From contig JAPKXT010000229.1 in the NCBI GenBank assembly GCA_026394695.1, positions 1-8,152 of the forward strand: a DNA stretch of 8,152 nt. The letters run 5' to 3'. Source of the DNA: Methanoregula sp. GTDB lineage: Archaea > Halobacteriota > Methanomicrobia > Methanomicrobiales > Methanospirillaceae. The stretch's first letter is position 1; every line of letters starts with the position of its first letter. Both the position numbers and the translations under genes were made by a program. This document shows positions 4,901-8,152 of the stretch, in pieces. Below the pieces are notes generated by a model. The model searched no databases and was not told the DNA's origin. It was given only the letters and a program-made list of their open reading frames with translations.

Positions 4901-5030
4901 TATGATTGTCACGGGTAAAATCAGGTACCGGATGGTTTTTTCCTCATATCCCGCTACACCGGAAATGCCTGAATACTATCAGCCCGGGTAATGACACCGG
5001 AGGATATTTCCCACTTTTCCTTGTGATGGA

Positions 5031-6632
5031 TTACAGATGGAGCAAGTAGGGAAGCGCGATCAGCGAGACCAGTACGACAAGCATCAGGTAGCTGACCGCA
5101 CTAGTCACATAACCTGAATATTTCATGAGTCCGCGGCGGTCGAACATCCTCTCAACACCTTCTTTAAATATATAACCACCATCAAGTGGTATCATCGGGA
5201 TTGCATTGAATATACCGACATTGAGATTGATCCATCCGCACCAGAAGAGCAGGTGGACAACACCCCAGTAACCCTCGAATGGTACCTGGTAATAGGTCGT
5301 ATCAGGAGTTTCGAAAGCAAGGATACGGAGGAACTGTGCACCAGAGTCATTTGCGAACGGGACGATAAGGAACTGGAAAAATCCTATCGGAGATAACATT
5401 CCCTGAATCACTGACATGACTGCGGTACCGTCATAGTACTCAACACCCATGAATCCACTCGTCATTCCAGACATACCATCAGGCCATTGCGTGAGTGTGA
5501 GGTTATAGGGTTTTGTTATGCCGTCTTTTTCGATAATAAGAGTAATAGAATCCCCGGGTTTTGTAGTATTTAAAATTGCAGATATATCCTGTCTGGTTGA
5601 AACTGTCAGATTCTTAATCCGAACCCCGGTAAATGTATCTGCTCCGGGTATTCCTGATTCCGGGGGATACGGTGCCTCATGGAGTTGTGATGAAGTATTT
5701 ATCGAAACATTTGCCGGTATAATTCCATACAGTTTTTTGAAATATTTCTGATGCAGGTATAAATCAATCGTCTGATTATAGGTTTGAGACGGGTTTGAAA
5801 TTCCAAGATAATATCGTTCAGATTCTCTTGTGATGTTCAACCCGTAATCAGGTATTTGTGTATCATTGAGATCCCCGGGTGGGGTTGTTGTTATACGCAC
5901 CGTTTGATTGGTAGTATAGGTTGAAATTCCCTTAATAAACGATCCGGGTGGAATACCAGCATTTGCAGCGGGATAGTCCTTGTACACACCGTGAATGATC
6001 GGCTGGCCGATAGGAATTACCAGCCCCATGCAGAGAACGAGCAGGACAAAGCAGGAAAATCCCACAACAAGGTTATTGGTAATCCCAGCCCCGAACATGC
6101 GGACCTTGGCCATTCCTTTGGTTTTATCAAGTTCTTCTTCATCGGGCTCAACAAAAAAGCCGATGGGGATGACTGCAATGAGCGCCCCCATTGTCTTAAC
6201 TTTGATATTCTCAACGCGACAGAGAATCGCGTGTCCGAACTCATGAATGCCAATGGTGATGATAAATGCAAGCCAGACTGCAAGGGTGGAGGGAACATAC
6301 TCATTGATACCTGGCAGGAGGAGGATATTCTGCGGCTTATAGATCCCGGTGGGTTCCGGCTGGACGAGGAGCGTGTAGCGGACAGAAATAAAGAGCATAA
6401 CGGTGATGAAGACCGAAATGATGATGACGGCTATGACGCCAGCTGTCCCGTAGAGCCGAAAGAACGTGCGGTATGCGGCAAATTTGTCAAAAAAACCGAT
6501 CCGGTTTGTTTTAATTGCCATGATCGGGCCATAAAAAACGATATGCTCCTCCCAGAGTTTATTCCGGTGGATGACGAAGGCTATCGCTGTATAGGCGGCA
6601 ACCAGAAGAACGAGAATGAGGAGCCAGTCCAT
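5031..6632 (-). CDS. Site-2 protease-type membrane metalloprotease (peptidase M50)
   Basis: A 533-residue multi-pass intramembrane zinc protease. The zinc motif HEFGH (H130, E131, H134) lies in a membrane helix, and the second ligand motif NAIPMIPLDGG places the catalytic aspartate at D484. Membrane segments are seen near 2-20, 62-84, 115-135, 145-161, 185-208, 406-426, 457-480 and 508-530. Between them residues 210-395 form a large, probably PDZ-containing extracytoplasmic region (VYKDYPAANAGIPPGSFI resembles a PDZ start) with nine N-x-S/T sequons. S2P enzymes cut transmembrane substrates for signalling or quality control; the substrate is unknown. The frame extends upstream to a TTG at 6680, but ATG 6632 is preferred because it begins directly at the first membrane helix and has a TATA-like element 28 nt upstream. 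There is no ribosome binding site at either. The gene is convergent with the SPFH gene. Confidence 0.9.
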   Translation of the reverse strand: MDWLLILVLLVAAYTAIAFVIHRNKLWEEHIVFYGPIMAIKTNRIGFFDKFAAYRTFFRLYGTAGVIAVIIISVFITVMLFISVRYTLLVQPEPTGIYKPQNILLLPGINEYVPSTLAVWLAFIITIGIHEFGHAILCRVENIKVKTMGALIAVIPIGFFVEPDEEELDKTKGMAKVRMFGAGITNNLVVGFSCFVLLVLCMGLVIPIGQPIIHGVYKDYPAANAGIPPGSFIKGISTYTTNQTVRITTTPPGDLNDTQIPDYGLNITRESERYYLGISNPSQTYNQTIDLYLHQKYFKKLYGIIPANVSINTSSQLHEAPYPPESGIPGADTFTGVRIKNLTVSTRQDISAILNTTKPGDSITLIIEKDGITKPYNLTLTQWPDGMSGMTSGFMGVEYYDGTAVMSVIQGMLSPIGFFQFLIVPFANDSGAQFLRILAFETPDTTYYQVPFEGYWGVVHLLFWCGWINLNVGIFNAIPMIPLDGGYIFKEGVERMFDRRGLMKYSGYVTSAVSYLMLVVLVSLIALPYLLHL

Positions 6633-6656
6633 TCGAGTACTATGGAATTGCAGGGC

Positions 6657-6664
6657 TGATAAAG
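6657..6664 (-). promoter_or_regulatory. TATA-like element for the site-2 protease gene
   Basis: Minus-strand CTTTATCA is centred 28 nt before the ATG at 6632, so transcription would begin near the start codon. It lies in the 72-nt gap after RNase HII. Read-through from the RNase HII gene is also possible because both genes point the same way. Confidence 0.4.
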
Positions 6665-6704
6665 TATTCACCCGGAGCAAATACGGCGCTGGTGGGAAAA
6701 TCCT

Positions 6705-7343
6705 TTAAAAATCGACCAAACTGCTCTGTGACTTTTTTGTAAGGATCGCGCTGACGGTCTTCCAGCTCTTCCGGGCAATGGGAGGCGGGAAGCGGTGTTC
6801 GTCAATATAGGAATTCAGGAACCGGATAGTGACCGGATCCGAAGGATAACCACTACCAATCTCGCCATATTTTTTTGCCAGTGTGGTAATCGCCCGGTCA
6901 CGGGTCACCTTTGCGATGATACTTGCAGCGGAGACAACCGGGAATTTTACGTCCGCATGGTGCTCGGATACAATCTCGCAGGGCAGTTTAAGGTGGTTTT
7001 TCACCATCTCTGCATACCGGAACGTGTTCACATCGCAGGCATCCACATAAGCAAGGTCGGGGGAGAGTTTTGCTATAACCTGTGCATGTGCCCGGGCAAT
7101 GGCCTCGTTGAGGGTCATATCATGGCGCACAATGTCAATTTCCTGTGCATCGAGTTTTACGATTGCAACCCGGCATTTTTTCCGGATTATTATATACAGG
7201 CGCTCGCGCTCTTTTGCTGAAAGCACTTTTGAGTCTTTGACCCCCAGGTCCGCGAGGATATCTTCAGAGTATATTCCTACCGCCGCAACCACCATAGGTC
7301 CCAGCACGGATCCCTTTCCTGCCTCATCCACTCCGCAGATCAC
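6705..7343 (-). CDS. rnhB: Ribonuclease HII
   Basis: A 212-residue RNase HII, which cuts RNA in RNA/DNA hybrids and starts removal of ribonucleotides misincorporated in DNA. Metal-binding residues are D6 and E7 in GVDEAGKG, D101 in LAYVDACD and D131 in HHADVKFPVVSAASIIAKV. Tyrosine Y166 in GSGYPSDP is the residue that stacks at the RNA-DNA junction in RNase HII. The junction-sensing GRG motif is GKG here (residues 9-11), and the following residue is S where P is common. Length is normal for archaeal RNase HII, and there is no extra N-terminal domain as in RNase HIII. The start is GTG at 7343; an in-frame TAA three codons upstream excludes an earlier one. There is no ribosome binding site, so a leaderless transcript is likely. 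It is divergent from the TrkA-type gene. Confidence 0.95.
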   Translation of the reverse strand: MICGVDEAGKGSVLGPMVVAAVGIYSEDILADLGVKDSKVLSAKERERLYIIIRKKCRVAIVKLDAQEIDIVRHDMTLNEAIARAHAQVIAKLSPDLAYVDACDVNTFRYAEMVKNHLKLPCEIVSEHHADVKFPVVSAASIIAKVTRDRAITTLAKKYGEIGSGYPSDPVTIRFLNSYIDEHRFPPPIARKSWKTVSAILTKKSQSSLVDF

Positions 7344-7360
7344 ATGGATTGGTTAATGCG

Positions 7361-7371
7361 CAAATTATTTC
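7361..7371. promoter_or_regulatory. Shared AT-rich promoter element between rnhB and the TrkA-type gene
   Basis: CAAATTATTTC is nearly symmetric and is the only AT-rich element in the 54 nt between the two divergent start codons. Its centre (about 7366) is 23 nt from the rnhB GTG and 32 nt from the TrkA-type ATG. It can therefore serve as TATA box in either direction, giving a leaderless rnhB mRNA and a leader of about 5-8 nt for the other gene. Confidence 0.5.
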
Positions 7372-7397
7372 AATGCCGATGATGGTAACCGGTAGTC

Positions 7398-8066
7398 ATG
7401 TATATTATTATCGTGGGGCTTGGGGGGATCGGGAGGAACCTGGCAAAACAGGCAGTTGAACACGCAAACAATGTTGTTGTCATCGATCAGGAGGAGGCCC
7501 GGTGCAGTGACGTTCTCGAGCACTTTGATGTGCTGGCAGTAACGGGCAATGCGACTGACAAGACAACGCTTGAGGAAGCCGGGATTGAACGGGCGGATGC
7601 TCTCATTGCTACGACGAGTGATGATTCGGTCAACCTGATGACCTGCTGGCTTGCAAAAAAGTTCCGTGTACAAAACGTAGTTTCGATTGTAAACCAGTCA
7701 TCACACTCGGATTTTTTTAAGGAAGTCGGTGTCAGGATCAGCGAGAATCCTGACGAGCTCGTTGCATCACGGCTCTACTACTGGACCCAGAACCCCCAGC
7801 TCCAGCAACTCGCATCAATTCCCGGAGGCACCATCTTTGAAATAATTGCCGAGCAGGGTGCACCTATTGTCGGGCATGAAATCCGTGAACTCAAGGTAAA
7901 AGACTTCGTATTCATTGCAATCCGCAGATCCGGGGGTGAACTGATCATTCCAAGTGGTAATGTCAAAATTCAGCCGAATGACATATTCACGGTCTTTACA
8001 AAAAAAGAAGCGGAAGATGACTGCCTGCGACTCCTCAATAAGCAACTCAAAAAATCAGCGGATTGA
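7398..8066 (+). CDS. trkA: TrkA-type potassium transport regulator (RCK_N plus RCK_C)
   Basis: A 222-residue cytosolic regulator of K+ uptake systems or K+ channels. Residues 1-120 are the RCK_N/KTN Rossmann domain: G7-x-G9-x-x-G12 in IIIVGLGGIGRNLA, acidic D30 at the end of the second strand (NAD(H) ribose binding), and GNATD at 50-54. Residues about 138-220 are the RCK_C (TrkA_C) ligand-binding domain, with ELKVKDFVFIAIRR and GELIIPSGNVKIQPNDIFTVF. No pore or transporter subunit is encoded in the window, so its partner is elsewhere. The start ATG 7398 is fixed by an in-frame TAA four codons upstream (7386-7388); only a weak GGT-type site precedes it. The 3' end overlaps an opposing partial frame by 12 nt. 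Confidence 0.93.
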   Translation: MYIIIVGLGGIGRNLAKQAVEHANNVVVIDQEEARCSDVLEHFDVLAVTGNATDKTTLEEAGIERADALIATTSDDSVNLMTCWLAKKFRVQNVVSIVNQSSHSDFFKEVGVRISENPDELVASRLYYWTQNPQLQQLASIPGGTIFEIIAEQGAPIVGHEIRELKVKDFVFIAIRRSGGELIIPSGNVKIQPNDIFTVFTKKEAEDDCLRLLNKQLKKSAD

Positions 8067-8152
8067 TGCCGCTAGCGCGCCCAGCTCAAGCATCAGCTTG
8101 GGGTTCACCATCATAATTTCCTTAATTAAGGATAGTGTGGTGAACTCCTTTA
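8055..8152 (-). CDS. C-terminal end of an unidentified protein, cut by window edge
   Basis: The minus strand is open from the right edge to TGA at 8057-8055. The last 32 or so residues include KEFTTLSLIKEIMMVNPKL and end in ELGALAASIR. Codons such as CTG, GAG, CTT, GGC and GCG resemble those of the neighbouring real genes. It is convergent with the TrkA-type gene and overlaps its last 12 nt. I do not recognise a family from so short a tail, and an accidental frame of this length is possible. Confidence 0.4.
   Translation of the reverse strand, partial: KEFTTLSLIKEIMMVNPKLMLELGALAASIR
8103..8145. repeat. Nested inverted repeat at the right edge
   Basis: An outer perfect 8-bp pair (GTTCACCA 8103-8110; TGGTGAAC 8138-8145) encloses a perfect 14-bp palindrome, TCCTTAATTAAGGA (8119-8132). 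The two centres are offset by about 1.5 nt, so a single hairpin would have an asymmetric internal loop. It may be a protein-binding site, a terminator core or chance. If the opposing partial frame is real, the repeat lies inside coding sequence. Confidence 0.45.

Noticed and set aside
4902..4991. 29-codon plus-strand frame between the SPFH and protease genes
   Set aside because: No ribosome binding site, located directly after T-run terminators, and too short to judge.
5991..6659. 222-codon plus-strand open frame
   Set aside because: It is antisense to the site-2 protease, whose HEFGH and LDGG motifs leave no doubt about the coding strand; the translation is very rich in charged residues, as expected of a shadow.

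Overview
The window looks like chromosomal DNA of a euryarchaeal methanogen, probably of the order Methanomicrobiales. Direct evidence for archaea is a one-subunit-per-gene RNA polymerase locus (rpoH followed by the split rpoB''), two tRNA genes without encoded CCA, TATA-type AT-rich elements about 25 nt before starts, and use of TTG and GTG as well as ATG starts. The order-level placement is inferred from how the RNase HII, DUF89, roadblock and site-2 protease proteins read; it was not checked by search.

Layout. Positions 1-590 are read leftwards: tRNA-Lys(UUU), a hairpin-plus-T-run terminator, rpoH, and the start of rpoB'' running off the left edge. Positions 591-1022 hold the tRNA-Lys promoter, small inverted repeats and at best one weak small ORF. 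Positions 1023-2017 are a leftward two-gene operon: a roadblock/LC7 protein overlapping a response regulator that has no recognisable output domain. Its promoter lies near 2068-2077. Position 2275 starts a rightward tRNA-Pro(GGG), followed closely by a DUF89 phosphatase-type gene whose 5' end is in a different frame (one extra base near 2440). A hairpin covering its stop codon probably ends that unit. Positions 3304-4864 are a rightward pair, a short NfeD and an SPFH/stomatin protein with five 11-residue repeats. A leftward M50 site-2 protease (5031-6632) converges on this pair. RNase HII (6705-7343, leftward) and a TrkA-type RCK protein (7398-8066, rightward) are divergent, 54 nt apart, around a single AT-rich element. 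The last ~100 bases carry what looks like the C-terminal end of another leftward gene.

How the genes fit together. Most are core functions: transcription, tRNA, RNA/DNA hybrid repair, potassium-channel gating and membrane quality control. NfeD with stomatin is a known membrane-microdomain pair. The neighbouring protease may act in the same membrane compartment, but convergence alone does not show that. The roadblock/response-regulator pair looks like a signalling module whose kinase and target are elsewhere.

I found no CRISPR array, insertion sequence, phage module or obviously new defence system. The observations most worth checking are the DUF89 frame disruption, the roadblock/response-regulator pair with its orphan helical tail, the sequon-rich external domain of the protease, the shared divergent promoter, and the apparently leaderless starts.
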